64,000 nt of DNA from Sphingobacterium sp. BN32 (GCF_030503615.1 NZ_CP129963.1:3162001-3226000), one strand, 5' to 3'; shown: positions 18,822-27,383, counted from the stretch's first letter. The notes: generated by a model not told the origin, from the sequence alone. Program-made: numbers and translations.

Positions 18822-19558
18822 TAAAGACTATCCTAATTGATGATGAACCCCTAGCACGCAGCATGGTTTTAGAATACCTTCAACAGCACCCTGAATTCCA
18901 AGTATTGGCGGAATGCAACGATGGTTTTGAAGGCGTAAAAGCGATACAGCAACATCAACCTGATTTAATCTTCCTCGATATACAGATGCCGAAATTAACC
19001 GGTTTCGAAATGCTAGAACTTCTCGATAGCCACCCACATATCATCTTCACTACGGCGTTTGATGAGTATGCCTTAAAAGCATTTGAAAAAAACGCGATAG
19101 ACTACTTATTAAAGCCTATCCGTCCGGATCGTTTTGAGAAAGCAATTGACAAGTTCAAAGCATCTTTTCAAAGCAATGCCAATCCGAAACTGGAAACAGA
19201 GAAGCTTCAGGAAACATTAGAGGAAGAGTCTTTAGAACGTATCGTCGTAAAAACAGGTGCTCAAATTAAGATCATCCCTGTACAACAGATTAATTACTTG
19301 GAGGCCTATGATGATTATGTAAAAATACATACCAATGATGGGATGTACCTGAAGAATAAGACCATGAGCTCCTTCGAGAAACAGCTCGACGGCAAGCAAT
19401 TTGTCCGCGTTCACCGTTCTTTTATCGTTCGTGTGGATTTGTTACAGAAGATCGAACCCATGGAAAAAGACAGTTATATCGCGACCTTGAGTAGCGGAGG
19501 TAAAGTGAATATCAGCAAATCCGGATACGCCCGATTGAAACAGGTAATCGGTTTATAA
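18818..19558 (+). CDS. LytTR-family response regulator
   Basis: The 246-residue protein has a receiver domain with the acidic pair Asp8/Asp9, phospho-accepting Asp54 in LIFLDIQMPK, the TTAFDEYALKAF switch segment and the Lys in LLKPI. A LytTR DNA-binding domain follows (about residues 140-240, with INYLEAYDDYVKIHT and FVRVHRSFIV). It pairs with the overlapping LytS-type kinase. A 21-bp-spaced direct repeat upstream of the operon is a candidate binding site, and the serine hydrolase gene that follows could be a target in the same transcript. Confidence 0.93.
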   Translation: MIKTILIDDEPLARSMVLEYLQQHPEFQVLAECNDGFEGVKAIQQHQPDLIFLDIQMPKLTGFEMLELLDSHPHIIFTTAFDEYALKAFEKNAIDYLLKPIRPDRFEKAIDKFKASFQSNANPKLETEKLQETLEEESLERIVVKTGAQIKIIPVQQINYLEAYDDYVKIHTNDGMYLKNKTMSSFEKQLDGKQFVRVHRSFIVRVDLLQKIEPMEKDSYIATLSSGGKVNISKSGYARLKQVIGL

Positions 19559-19578
19559 TTTGTTTTGTAGATTTGAGG

Positions 19579-21015
19579 ATGACAATCAAAAAGATAAGCA
19601 TATGTTTCGTTATGCTGTTCGTCTTGCTGCAAAGCACATTTGCTCAATCAGAAGACGAACGAAAGAATCGCGCAGTCTATAACAGAATCGAATTCTTGAT
19701 CAATACCCAGCAAGCAGACTCCATCTACTCGCTCGCGGCACCATCTTTCCAACAAGCAATCAGTAGGGAGGACTTTATCAAAACCTCCGAGAAGCTGTTT
19801 TCGTTAGGGAAGATTCAAAACTCGGAGCTCGACAAGTTTAACAAAGGAACTGCACTATATCGCGTTTCTTTTGGCAGTACCGAACTTGGATTGGCATTGG
19901 CAATCGACTCGACGATGAAGTTTACAGGATTGATGTTTCAACCGATAGACCCAAAACAGGGACCGAAGAAAGAGACTGTTATCTCGCAAGTAGAAACCAA
20001 AAACCCTTTAGACTTCTTTGTAGACTCGCTTGCACGGACTTATGCAGAACAACAAAATGCACAATCGCTGGCAATCGCTGTCATCCACAAGAACAAGCTA
20101 AACAGCTTCTTCTACGGCGAAACCGCAAAGGGAAACAATACCCTTCCCGACGGCAATACCCTATATGAAATTGGATCTGTAACAAAGACATTTACCGCAT
20201 CGCTTCTCGCAGACCTAGTCAACAAAGGGACGATCTCATTAGACGATACGATCACGAAATTTCTGCCCGATTCGGTCGCTATGAACCCAGCGCTGCAGAA
20301 AATTACGTTTAAGACCTTAGCGAACCACACTTCCGGACTGCCACGATTAGCCGATAATATCGACAAGAATCCAAAGTTCAATCAAGCAGACCCTTACGCT
20401 CTATACGACCGTAAAGCATTATTCTCCTTCTTAAAGCATGTAAAGCCAGCACGCCAACCCGAAGAAGAGTTCGAGTACAGCAACATCGGCTATGGACTTT
20501 TGGGCGAGTTGATCAGCATCATCAGCAAAAAGCCCTACATGCAACTGATGAAGGAGCAATTGCTCACGCCATTAGAAATGACCAACACCAGTGATAAAAT
20601 TGATCCTAAGAACAAAAACATCGCTAAACCATACGATAAAAACGGCAAAGAGGTTGGCTACTGGCATTTCCAAGCACTCACAAGCACTGGAGGCCTCAAA
20701 TCATCATTGAATGACCTGCTCCGCTATACCATCGCGCAATTGACTTTCCCAGAAACCGACATACAACGCGCAATGCACCTCACCAAGCAATTCACGTTTT
20801 TCATTCCACCAAATACCGACATCGGACTAGCGTGGCGCATGAATATGCTCGATGACCAAATCTATTTCCACCACACCGGAGCAACCGGCGGTTTCAATGC
20901 CTTCGTAGGCTTTGTCCCCGATGAAAAAGCTGTAGTCATAATGCTCGCAAACTCCGAATTAAGCGTCGCAGATTTAGGAAAGAAATTATTGGAGAAGGTA
21001 TTGACGACGAAATAA
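19579..21015 (+). CDS. Class C beta-lactamase-family serine hydrolase with N-terminal DUF3887-like domain
   Basis: The exported protein of 478 residues has a signal peptide ending near QSTFAQ. It then has a domain of about 100 residues resembling the NTF2-like DUF3887 domains found in such proteins, and a serine hydrolase domain. The SxxK motif is SVTK in YEIGSVTKTFTA, the YxN motif is YSN in FEYSNIGYG, and the third motif is HTG in YFHHTGATGG. Relatives act as D-aminopeptidases, esterases or penicillin-binding-like enzymes; drug resistance should not be assumed. The frame extends to a TTG at 19573, but the ATG at 19579 is preferred. It lies 20 bases after the LytTR gene. Confidence 0.85.
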   Translation: MTIKKISICFVMLFVLLQSTFAQSEDERKNRAVYNRIEFLINTQQADSIYSLAAPSFQQAISREDFIKTSEKLFSLGKIQNSELDKFNKGTALYRVSFGSTELGLALAIDSTMKFTGLMFQPIDPKQGPKKETVISQVETKNPLDFFVDSLARTYAEQQNAQSLAIAVIHKNKLNSFFYGETAKGNNTLPDGNTLYEIGSVTKTFTASLLADLVNKGTISLDDTITKFLPDSVAMNPALQKITFKTLANHTSGLPRLADNIDKNPKFNQADPYALYDRKALFSFLKHVKPARQPEEEFEYSNIGYGLLGELISIISKKPYMQLMKEQLLTPLEMTNTSDKIDPKNKNIAKPYDKNGKEVGYWHFQALTSTGGLKSSLNDLLRYTIAQLTFPETDIQRAMHLTKQFTFFIPPNTDIGLAWRMNMLDDQIYFHHTGATGGFNAFVGFVPDEKAVVIMLANSELSVADLGKKLLEKVLTTK

Positions 21016-21330
21016 GTTTAGATATTAGATGTGAGACATCAGATATTAGACTTTAGATGTTGAGAGTATTGTCTTGAACCAGAAAAGGAAGGAGAAGATT
21101 GTCTTGAACCTTTGGTTTAGAAAGGGAGTTTGTCTTGAAACAGGAAAGGAAGGATTAAAGGATTGACAGGATCCTGCTCATCCTTACATCCTTCCTTTCC
21201 TGGTTCAGACAATCCATAAAAATAGCGCCTATCTCTAGGCGCCATATGTCTTATATATAAAATCTAACGTCTAATGTCTAAAAAGAAACTAGCCCCTACG
21301 CTCTTATATCTAATGTCTCAAATCTAACAT
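21016..21330. repeat. Composite nested palindromic repeat between convergent genes
   Basis: Outer arms of family B (TTAGATATTAGATGTGAGAC type) lie at 21018-21062 and, inverted, at 21246-21335. Inside is a palindrome of family A at 21130-21212: TTGTCTtGAAaCAGGAAAGG and its near complement, centred on GGATCC. Extra family A half-copies lie at 21070-21130. The outer arm reaches into the purN stop codon. I see no gene in this stretch. Confidence 0.75.
21219..21242 (-). terminator. Terminator-like hairpin downstream of purN
   Basis: A 7-bp stem (GCGCCTA / TAGGCGC) with loop TCTC; on the minus strand it is followed by TATTTTTA. It lies about 90 bases after the purN stop, within the composite repeat. 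Confidence 0.6.
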
Positions 21331-21906
21331 CTAATTGTACTTCTTAAGCAAATTCTCAATCACTTTCGGATAGTGCAAATGCTCCAATTGTTGACCATTG
21401 AATTTAATCACTTCTAAGGTATCGCCTGGTTCCACACGGAACTTCGCTTGGTAAATTACTTCACCTTCATCGAAGTTTTCATTCACAAAGTGGATCGTAA
21501 TGCCGTGCTCTTCTTCTCCTGCTTCTAATACCGCTTTGTGGACACGATCGCCATACATTCCTTTTCCGCCGAATTTAGGAAGTAGTGCCGGATGTATATT
21601 GATAATCTTATTTGGGAATGCTTTCAACAAATTGTCGGGAACTAACCATAGGAAGCCAGCAAGAACGACAAGGTCAATATCTAATCTTTTCAAAAGATCG
21701 ACAACTTCATTACTTTCATAAAAATCATGTCTATCGAAAACATGCGTAGGAATTTCAAAGTTATCAGCGCGCTGCAACACGAAGGCTTCCGGGTTGTTGC
21801 TAAGCACTAAGGCTACTTCGGCACCGTCAGAATATTTGAAATGCTCCATAATCTTTTGAGCATTTGAACCAGAACCTGAAGCAAAAATAGCGATGCGTTT
21901 TCTCAC
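21331..21906 (-). CDS. purN: Phosphoribosylglycinamide formyltransferase
   Basis: PurN transfers a formyl group from 10-formyl-THF to GAR, the third step of purine synthesis. The 191-residue protein starts with the phosphate-binding IAIFASGSGSNAQKIM. It contains the catalytic asparagine and histidine region IINIHPALLPKFGGKGMYG and the folate-binding stretch HGITIHFVNENFDEGEVIYQ in shorter runs. The stop codon TAG is supplied by an intergenic repeat (AATTAGATGTTAG). It has its own promoter motif and lies alone, away from purH and purM. Confidence 0.95.
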   Translation of the reverse strand: MRKRIAIFASGSGSNAQKIMEHFKYSDGAEVALVLSNNPEAFVLQRADNFEIPTHVFDRHDFYESNEVVDLLKRLDIDLVVLAGFLWLVPDNLLKAFPNKIINIHPALLPKFGGKGMYGDRVHKAVLEAGEEEHGITIHFVNENFDEGEVIYQAKFRVEPGDTLEVIKFNGQQLEHLHYPKVIENLLKKYN

Positions 21907-21946
21907 AATGTTTCTATGATTGATAAATAAATAAATGAAATCAACC

Positions 21947-21954
21947 CAAATATA
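21947..21954 (-). promoter_or_regulatory. Promoter of purN (TATATTTG with TTG 23 bases upstream)
   Basis: On the minus strand the -7 element TATATTTG has a TTG (complement of CAA at 21978-21980) 23 bases upstream, matching the Bacteroidota promoter pattern. The expected leader is about 36 bases. Confidence 0.6.
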
Positions 21955-22044
21955 GAGGTTTTTTTGAAAAGTAGGGGCAAAACGGCGCGCAATTGAACCG
22001 AAATCGGTAGATTTAGCTAAGTTAAAAGCGGATTTTACAAGATT

Positions 22045-22542
22045 ATGAAGAATTTTATATATAGCCTCCTCCTATTTCTGATGATGCTGAGTACGGCACA
22101 TGCGCAGGTTCCCGATACACTACCGGCTTTTAAAGGCATGTTCAAAATGGAGAACAATCAAGCTTTTACGTCGGATTCGCTATCCAAAAAAGGAACTAAC
22201 ATTTTAATATTCTACGATCCAGGATGCGGACATTGTCAGGAATTGGCGTCCGAGGTCGGAAAATCTTTAAATAAGTTTAAAGAGCATACCGACTTTTATT
22301 TTATTGCGATGCAGGAAAAAGGTCAGGTTGAAGGCATGCTAAACATGTTTGCCAAAGAACTCATCGGCAAACCCAATGTACATTTCCTCCACGACCCCAC
22401 AGGTCAGTTTATATTGGCCTTTAACCCAAACAATTTCCCCTTTGCATATATCTATAACGCAGAAACCGGAAAAGAAATTAAGCATTTTAATGGCGAAGGA
22501 AAATTGAAGAAACTTATGCCCTATCTGGATATTAGACATTAA
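22045..22542 (+). CDS. Thioredoxin-fold protein, exported
   Basis: The 165-residue protein has a signal peptide (about residues 1-20, ending THAQ) and a thioredoxin fold with redox pair Cys61/Cys64 in DPGCGHCQEL. The later cis-proline region is NNFPFAYIYN. It resembles the redoxin-like proteins of Bacteroidota that act on periplasmic or lipoprotein-linked thiols. The substrate is unknown. The last four codons before the stop (GATATTAGACAT) match the family B repeat, so the native C-terminus may have been altered by repeat insertion. It is convergent with the esterase gene. Confidence 0.75.
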   Translation: MKNFIYSLLLFLMMLSTAHAQVPDTLPAFKGMFKMENNQAFTSDSLSKKGTNILIFYDPGCGHCQELASEVGKSLNKFKEHTDFYFIAMQEKGQVEGMLNMFAKELIGKPNVHFLHDPTGQFILAFNPNNFPFAYIYNAETGKEIKHFNGEGKLKKLMPYLDIRH

Positions 22543-22692
22543 ATTTTAGATGTGAGATTTTAGAGTGTTGTCTGAACCAGGAAAGGAAGGATGTAAGGAT
22601 GAACAGGATCGGGCGTCTGGTCTAATTATCTAAAATCTAATGTCTTACATCTAATATCTCACATCTAATATCTCACATCTAATATCTCACAT
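22543..22692. repeat. Composite intergenic repeat with 14-bp tandem copies
   Basis: A family B arm at 22534-22565 is followed by a half-copy of family A at 22568-22610 (GTCTGAACCAGGAAAGGAAG type). An inverted family B arm then contains three exact tandem copies of ACATCTAATATCTC (22647-22688) and a partial fourth that supplies the esterase stop codon. It lies between convergent genes and no gene is seen. Confidence 0.75.
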
Positions 22693-23874
22693 CTACTCCC
22701 TAAACAACAACCCACTAAACTTCACCAAATAATCTCGCCAGTTCGACCAGGTGTGTCCACCTTCGGATTCATAATAGGTATATTTCATTCCGATATCGTC
22801 TAGTTTCTTGCGGTAGGTTTCTCCGGTTTTATACAGAAAATCTGTCTTTCCCATTCCGATCCAATAGAGGGCAGTCCCATTTTTCTTTTGTTGCAAAAGG
22901 TTTTGGTCGAAATTGTCGTAAACAGCAATGTTAGCGGCATCCGATAAGCGGTAGGCTGCGGAGAATAAACCGACATAGTCAAATGTATTGGCGTAAGTGG
23001 CGGAGATCACCATGGTATGCGACCCACCCATTGACAGCCCTGCGATGGCTCTATTCTTTTTTCCTTTCTTTATGCGGTAGTGCTTCTCTGCAAAGTTTAT
23101 GATTTCCTTAAAGTTTGATTCCATCTCCCCTGTCCCAACATCTGGCGTACGGAATTCGACAGCGTACTCCCCTTTTTCGGAATTGCCAGGTGCCGCAGAG
23201 TTCGAAGTATGCCCGTTTGGCATCACCACAATCATCGGCACGATCTGTCCGGCAGCAATCAGGTTATCCATGATCTGAGTCACGCGTCCTAAACTTGGCC
23301 ATGCTTCCTCATCGCCACCCATACCATGCAGAAGGTATAATACCGGGTATGACTTTTTAGAGCTTTCGTATCCTGGCGGCGTATAAATGCTCATTCTTCG
23401 CTCCGCATGATTAATTGCAGATGGATACCATACTTTGGTCAATGTTCCATGCGGAACAGCATGGGTTTTATAAAGCTCTGCTTGCGCCCCATTGGTGATA
23501 AAATAGTTAAACACATTGCTCACGTCGCGAATCTGATATACATTTAAAGGGTCAGTGATCCGCACCCCATCAACCAAAAAATTATACAAGTATAGGTCGC
23601 GCCCCATAGCGTTCTGCGTAGCGGACCAAAGGCCATCGGCATTCTTCGTCATCTTTAGCTTATCGCCTGTCGGAGAGTCGGCAGACAACCAATTCCCTAA
23701 CACAAAAACCTCCTTGGCCTGCGGAGCAATAAGATTAAAAGTGACCGTATTATCAGCCGCAACTTCGGGCGAGCGTACATCCGCTAGCTTTTTACCAATA
23801 TTTTCTTGTCCCTCCGCGGAATGGCTAAGACACAGAATAAATAAAAAGAGTGAAATCAAAGGAGCTATTCTCAT
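22693..23874 (-). CDS. Exported esterase (CE1-like alpha/beta hydrolase) with N-terminal E-set domain
   Basis: The 393-residue protein has a signal peptide (ending SAEGQ), an immunoglobulin-like E-set/CBM48-like domain (about residues 35-125, with the LGNWLSAD and YLYNFLVDGVRITDP segments), and an esterase D-type hydrolase domain. The nucleophile lies in AGLSMGGSHT and the catalytic His in SEGGHTWSNW; VLYLLHGMGGDE forms the oxyanion region. Relatives include feruloyl and acetylxylan esterases, so a role in plant glycan side-chain removal is possible but unproven. No PUL genes adjoin it. The stop codon lies inside a tandem repeat. Confidence 0.85.
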   Translation of the reverse strand: MRIAPLISLFLFILCLSHSAEGQENIGKKLADVRSPEVAADNTVTFNLIAPQAKEVFVLGNWLSADSPTGDKLKMTKNADGLWSATQNAMGRDLYLYNFLVDGVRITDPLNVYQIRDVSNVFNYFITNGAQAELYKTHAVPHGTLTKVWYPSAINHAERRMSIYTPPGYESSKKSYPVLYLLHGMGGDEEAWPSLGRVTQIMDNLIAAGQIVPMIVVMPNGHTSNSAAPGNSEKGEYAVEFRTPDVGTGEMESNFKEIINFAEKHYRIKKGKKNRAIAGLSMGGSHTMVISATYANTFDYVGLFSAAYRLSDAANIAVYDNFDQNLLQQKKNGTALYWIGMGKTDFLYKTGETYRKKLDDIGMKYTYYESEGGHTWSNWRDYLVKFSGLLFRE

Positions 23875-24066
23875 GGCGTAGAATTATCGGTTTAAATTGT
23901 AGACTCTAATATAAAAAACTTTTATGATTCCCCTGATACAGCAACAGGATGAAAGCAGGTCCAACCCGCTAAATATATACAATATCAAAAAAAACCTAAG
24001 GGCGACGATTTCCGATAACAATGATAATTAATCGACATTATTAGACAAATAATCTATTTAAATATT

Positions 24067-24074
24067 TATCTTTG
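24067..24074 (+). promoter_or_regulatory. -7 promoter motif (TATCTTTG) for purH
   Basis: It is an exact TAnnTTTG match 19 bases before the purH ATG; no good -33 TTG is seen in the AT-rich sequence upstream. Confidence 0.55.
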
Positions 24075-24093
24075 CGGCTCCAAACAAAATACA

Positions 24094-25620
24094 ATGAATC
24101 ATCCTGTTAAGATAAAAAATGCATTGGTTTCAGTTTACTACAAAGATAACCTTGCGCCTTTAATTCAATTATTACATACTTACGGTGTTACATTTTACTC
24201 AACTGGCGGTACAGAAGCGTTTATCCGCGACTTGGACATCCCTGTAGAGCGTGTTGAGGACCTTACAGGTTACCCTTCAATCTTAGGGGGCCGCGTAAAA
24301 ACGTTACACCCGAATGTATTCGGAGGTATTTTATCCCGTCGCCCATTGGCAGAGGATAAACAACAATTAGATCAATATGAGATTCCAGAAATTGACTTAG
24401 TCATTGTTGACCTATATCCGTTTGAAGAAACTGTAGCTTCTGGTGCTGCTGAGCAAGATATTATTGAGAAGATTGATATCGGCGGAATTTCTTTGATCCG
24501 CGCTGCTGCAAAAAACTTCAACGACGTGGTGATCATCTCTTCAAAAAATGATTACACAGAATTAGAGGAAATCTTAAAAAATCAGGAAGGTGCAACAAGT
24601 TTAGAGCAACGTAAATCGTTTGCAAAACGCGCATTCAATACTTCTTCGCATTATGACACGGCGATCTTCAACTACTTCAACCAAGAGGAGCCAATCGAAG
24701 TGTTCAAACAATCGGAGCAAAAAGCACAAACGTTGCGTTACGGCGAAAACCCACACCAAAAGGGGGTATTCTTCGGAAACTTAGATGCAATGTTCGATAA
24801 ATTAAACGGTAAAGAACTTTCATACAACAACTTAGTAGATGTTGATGCGGCAGTTGCTATTATCGATGAATTCCAAGAGCCAACATTCGCTATCTTGAAA
24901 CATACCAATGCTTGTGGTGTTGCTTCCCGCAATACCATCAAAGATGCTTGGTTAGCAGCCTTAGCATGTGACCCTGTATCTGCATTTGGTGGCGTTTTAA
25001 TCTGTAATGCTGAAGTCGATAAAGAAACAGCCGAAGAAATCAACAACCTATTCTTTGAGGTGTTGATCGCTCCTTCATACAGCGAAGATGCTCTTCAAGT
25101 ATTGACAGCTAAGAAAAATCGCATTATCCTTCGTCGTAAAGAAGTAGCATTGCCTTCACAACAGTTCAAAACCTTGTTGAACGGTGTTATTCTTCAAGAC
25201 AAAGACAATACTGTTGAAGGCCCTAAGGAAATGACTGCTGCTACCGAGGTAAAACCTACGGAAGAGCAACTAAAGGATCTTTACTTTGCCAATAAAATCG
25301 TTAAGCATACGAAATCAAATACGATCGTATTTGCTAAAGATGGTACCCTAATCGCTTCTGGCGTAGGTCAAACGTCACGTGTTGATGCTTTAAAACAAGC
25401 AATCGAGAAAGCACAATCTTTCGGTTTCGAAATCAAAGGCAGTGTGATGGCATCGGATGCCTTCTTCCCATTCCCTGACTGTGTCGAAATTGCTGGTGAC
25501 GCTGGTGTTGTTGCCGTATTGCAACCAGGTGGATCCATCAAAGATCAATTGTCAATTGATATGGCTAACGAAAAAGGAGTTGCTATGGTGACTACAGGCG
25601 TTAGACATTTTAAACATTAA
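24094..25620 (+). CDS. purH: Bifunctional AICAR transformylase / IMP cyclohydrolase
   Basis: PurH performs the last two steps of IMP synthesis. The N-terminal cyclohydrolase (MGS-like) domain shows LLHTYGVTFYSTGGTEAF, GGRVKTLHP and the DLVIVDLYPFE strand. The C-terminal transformylase domain shows LRYGENPHQKG, the catalytic Lys-His in FAILKHTNACGVA, and SDAFFPFPDCVEIA. The length of 508 residues is normal. A strong terminator follows at 25668-25693, and a family B repeat begins immediately after the stop codon. Confidence 0.98.
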   Translation: MNHPVKIKNALVSVYYKDNLAPLIQLLHTYGVTFYSTGGTEAFIRDLDIPVERVEDLTGYPSILGGRVKTLHPNVFGGILSRRPLAEDKQQLDQYEIPEIDLVIVDLYPFEETVASGAAEQDIIEKIDIGGISLIRAAAKNFNDVVIISSKNDYTELEEILKNQEGATSLEQRKSFAKRAFNTSSHYDTAIFNYFNQEEPIEVFKQSEQKAQTLRYGENPHQKGVFFGNLDAMFDKLNGKELSYNNLVDVDAAVAIIDEFQEPTFAILKHTNACGVASRNTIKDAWLAALACDPVSAFGGVLICNAEVDKETAEEINNLFFEVLIAPSYSEDALQVLTAKKNRIILRRKEVALPSQQFKTLLNGVILQDKDNTVEGPKEMTAATEVKPTEEQLKDLYFANKIVKHTKSNTIVFAKDGTLIASGVGQTSRVDALKQAIEKAQSFGFEIKGSVMASDAFFPFPDCVEIAGDAGVVAVLQPGGSIKDQLSIDMANEKGVAMVTTGVRHFKH

Positions 25621-25824
25621 TTAGATATTAGACATAAGACATTAGATATAAGACGTATGTCGTCTAGAAAAGGGTCGCTTTCGCGACCCTTTTCTTTTGG
25701 AGTGTTGGGATCGGTTGTTTTTGGAAGAAAGAATGGAAAGTTTGTCTCGAACCAGGCAAGGAAGGGTGGGTTGTCTTGAACCAAGAAAAAAAGGATTGTA
25801 GGATTGGCAGGATCCTGTCTATCC
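25621..25824. repeat. Intergenic repeats (families B and A) left of the IS256 element
   Basis: A family B arm (TTAGATATTAGACATAAGAC type) spans 25619-25664. After the purH terminator come a degenerate family A half at 25739-25770 and the left half of a full family A palindrome at 25771-25824 (CTTGAACCAAGAAAAAAAGG, then GGATTGTAGGATTGG). The right half continues after the IS at 27185. Confidence 0.7.
25668..25693 (+). terminator. Intrinsic terminator after purH
   Basis: An 11-bp stem (AAAGGGTCGC type / GCGACCCTTT) with loop TTTC is followed by TTTTCTTTT. Confidence 0.85.
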
Positions 25825-27176
25825 GAGACTGTAACCTGAACTGTGTCAGGGGAATAATTAGATGTAATTCATTATATTCAATTATTCAAACGATACGGTC
25901 ATGAAAGAACAGACCCCATTTGACTTTGAACGCTTCAAGGCAGAAGCGCTTCAAGGATTATCCGAAGGCAAGAGCCTATCTCCCAATGACGGCGTTCTGG
26001 CGCCCCTGATGAAACATCTATTGGAATCGATGCTTTCGGGCGAGATGGACAACCATCTTGAAGAAGAAAAAGCCTCAGGCAATAGTAATCGTAGGAACGG
26101 CAAGACCAAAAAGACGGTCCGGGGTCCGCATACGGGCACCTTCGAGTTGGAAACGAGCCGCGATCGATCTGGAACGTTCGAGCCTAAGATTGTCCCCAAA
26201 CGCCAATTAATCATTACAGAACAGTTAGAAGGTCATGTTTTGAGTATGTATGCCAAAGGTATGAGCATGCGTGGTATCAGCGATTTCATCCGTGAAATGT
26301 ATGCTATGGAGATTTCCGCGACAGAGATTTCTCGGATTACCGAAAGCGTCATGCCTGCTGTCAATGAATGGCGAAGTCGCCCCTTAGAAGCTGTTTATCC
26401 TTTTGTATTCCTGGACTGCATGCACTATAAGGTTCGTCAGAACGGAACGGTAGAATCAAGAGCCATCTACAATATATTGGGTATAGGTATGGATGGTCGT
26501 AAAGACCTGATCGGGCTTTATAGTTCAGAACATGAGGGCGCTAAATTTTGGCTTTCGGTTCTTACAGACCTAAAGCAACGCGGTGTTGAGGATATCCTGA
26601 TTGCCTGTATTGACGGGCTTAAAGGCTTCCCTGAAGCTATAGAGGCCATATTTCCAAAGACTAGGATCCAGCTCTGTGTTGTTCATCAGATCCGTTCGAG
26701 CATACGCTATGTGACAGATAAGGACAAAAGAGAAGTAATAGCCGACATGAAACCAATCTACCGAGCGGTCAATGAAGAAATGGGTTATGAGAACCTGCTG
26801 CTGTTCGAGGAAAAATGGGGGAAGAAATATCCACTAGCAGTTAAGTCATGGCTGGAAAATTGGGTAAATCTTTCCACCTTCTTCGAATATGACCAGCATA
26901 TACGGAAGATTATATATACGACTAACCCCATTGAGGGGATGCATCGACAGATCAGAAAGATAACCAAGACAAAGGGAGCTTTCAACTCAGAACAGGCGCT
27001 CTTAAAACTAATGTATTTGATCATCAGGGATATTTCCAAAAAATGGACAATGCCCGCACATAACTGGGCATTGACAATATCCCAACTCTATATCAAATTT
27101 GGTGATAGAATCAGGCTAGATAAGAGCTTTTAGGTTTAGGTTAATTCCCCATTGACACAGTTCATGTTACACAACC
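25825..27176 (+). mobile_element. IS256-family insertion sequence (1352 bp, intact)
   Basis: Imperfect terminal inverted repeats are visible: the left end has TGTAACcTGAACTGTGTCA from 25830, and the right end is its near complement, TGACACAGTTCATGTTACA, ending at 27171. The flanking sequence GTCTATCC occurs at 25817-25824 and at 27177-27184, an 8-bp target duplication that sets the ends. One mutator-type transposase gene fills the element. It is inserted in the centre of a family A palindrome. Confidence 0.88.
25901..27133 (+). CDS. IS256-family (mutator-type) transposase
   Basis: The 410-residue protein is a full-length mutator-type transposase. The DDE residues are Asp172 in VFLDCMHYKV, Asp238 in ACIDGLKGF and Glu345 in TNPIEGMHRQI. 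The CVVHQIRSS motif (about residues 259-267), typical of the family between the second D and the E, is also present. The N-terminal half carries the helix-turn-helix region (YAKGMSMRGISDFI, 117-130). No frameshift or stop is seen, so the element may be active. Its promoter would lie in the 70 bases inside the left end. Confidence 0.95.
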   Translation: MKEQTPFDFERFKAEALQGLSEGKSLSPNDGVLAPLMKHLLESMLSGEMDNHLEEEKASGNSNRRNGKTKKTVRGPHTGTFELETSRDRSGTFEPKIVPKRQLIITEQLEGHVLSMYAKGMSMRGISDFIREMYAMEISATEISRITESVMPAVNEWRSRPLEAVYPFVFLDCMHYKVRQNGTVESRAIYNILGIGMDGRKDLIGLYSSEHEGAKFWLSVLTDLKQRGVEDILIACIDGLKGFPEAIEAIFPKTRIQLCVVHQIRSSIRYVTDKDKREVIADMKPIYRAVNEEMGYENLLLFEEKWGKKYPLAVKSWLENWVNLSTFFEYDQHIRKIIYTTNPIEGMHRQIRKITKTKGAFNSEQALLKLMYLIIRDISKKWTMPAHNWALTISQLYIKFGDRIRLDKSF

Positions 27177-27364
27177 GTCTATCCTACAATCCTTTTTTTC
27201 CTGGTTCAGACAAAGTTCATCCTGATTATCCTACAATCCTTTTTTTCCTGCTTCAGACAAAGGTCATCCTGTCTATCCTCTCATCCTTCCTTTCTTGGTT
27301 CAGACAAAGTTCATCCTGATTATCCTTACATCCTTCCTTTCTTGGTTCAAAAAAACACGAATCT
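27177..27364. repeat. 47-bp tandem array (four units)
   Basis: Four units start at 27177, 27224, 27271 and 27318. Each reads approximately [GTCTATCC or GATTATCC]-TACAATCC-(T-rich)-CCTGGTTCAGACAAAG-TTCATCCT. The third and fourth units use CCTTCCTTTCTTGG in place of the CCTTTTTTTCCTGG of the first two. They are right-arm halves of the family A palindrome; the IS256 element sits at the left edge of unit 1. Confidence 0.8.
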
Positions 27365-27383
27365 TCGTCTACTCAGAACCCTT

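Noticed and set aside
19579..21015. Antibiotic-resistance beta-lactamase
   Set aside because: The SxxK, YxN and HTG motifs mark the broad serine hydrolase superfamily, and the N-terminal domain and context do not indicate a resistance enzyme.
27177..27364. Tandem repeats considered as a CRISPR array
   Set aside because: The 47-bp units are contiguous with no unique spacers, no cas genes are present, and the units match palindrome arms found elsewhere.
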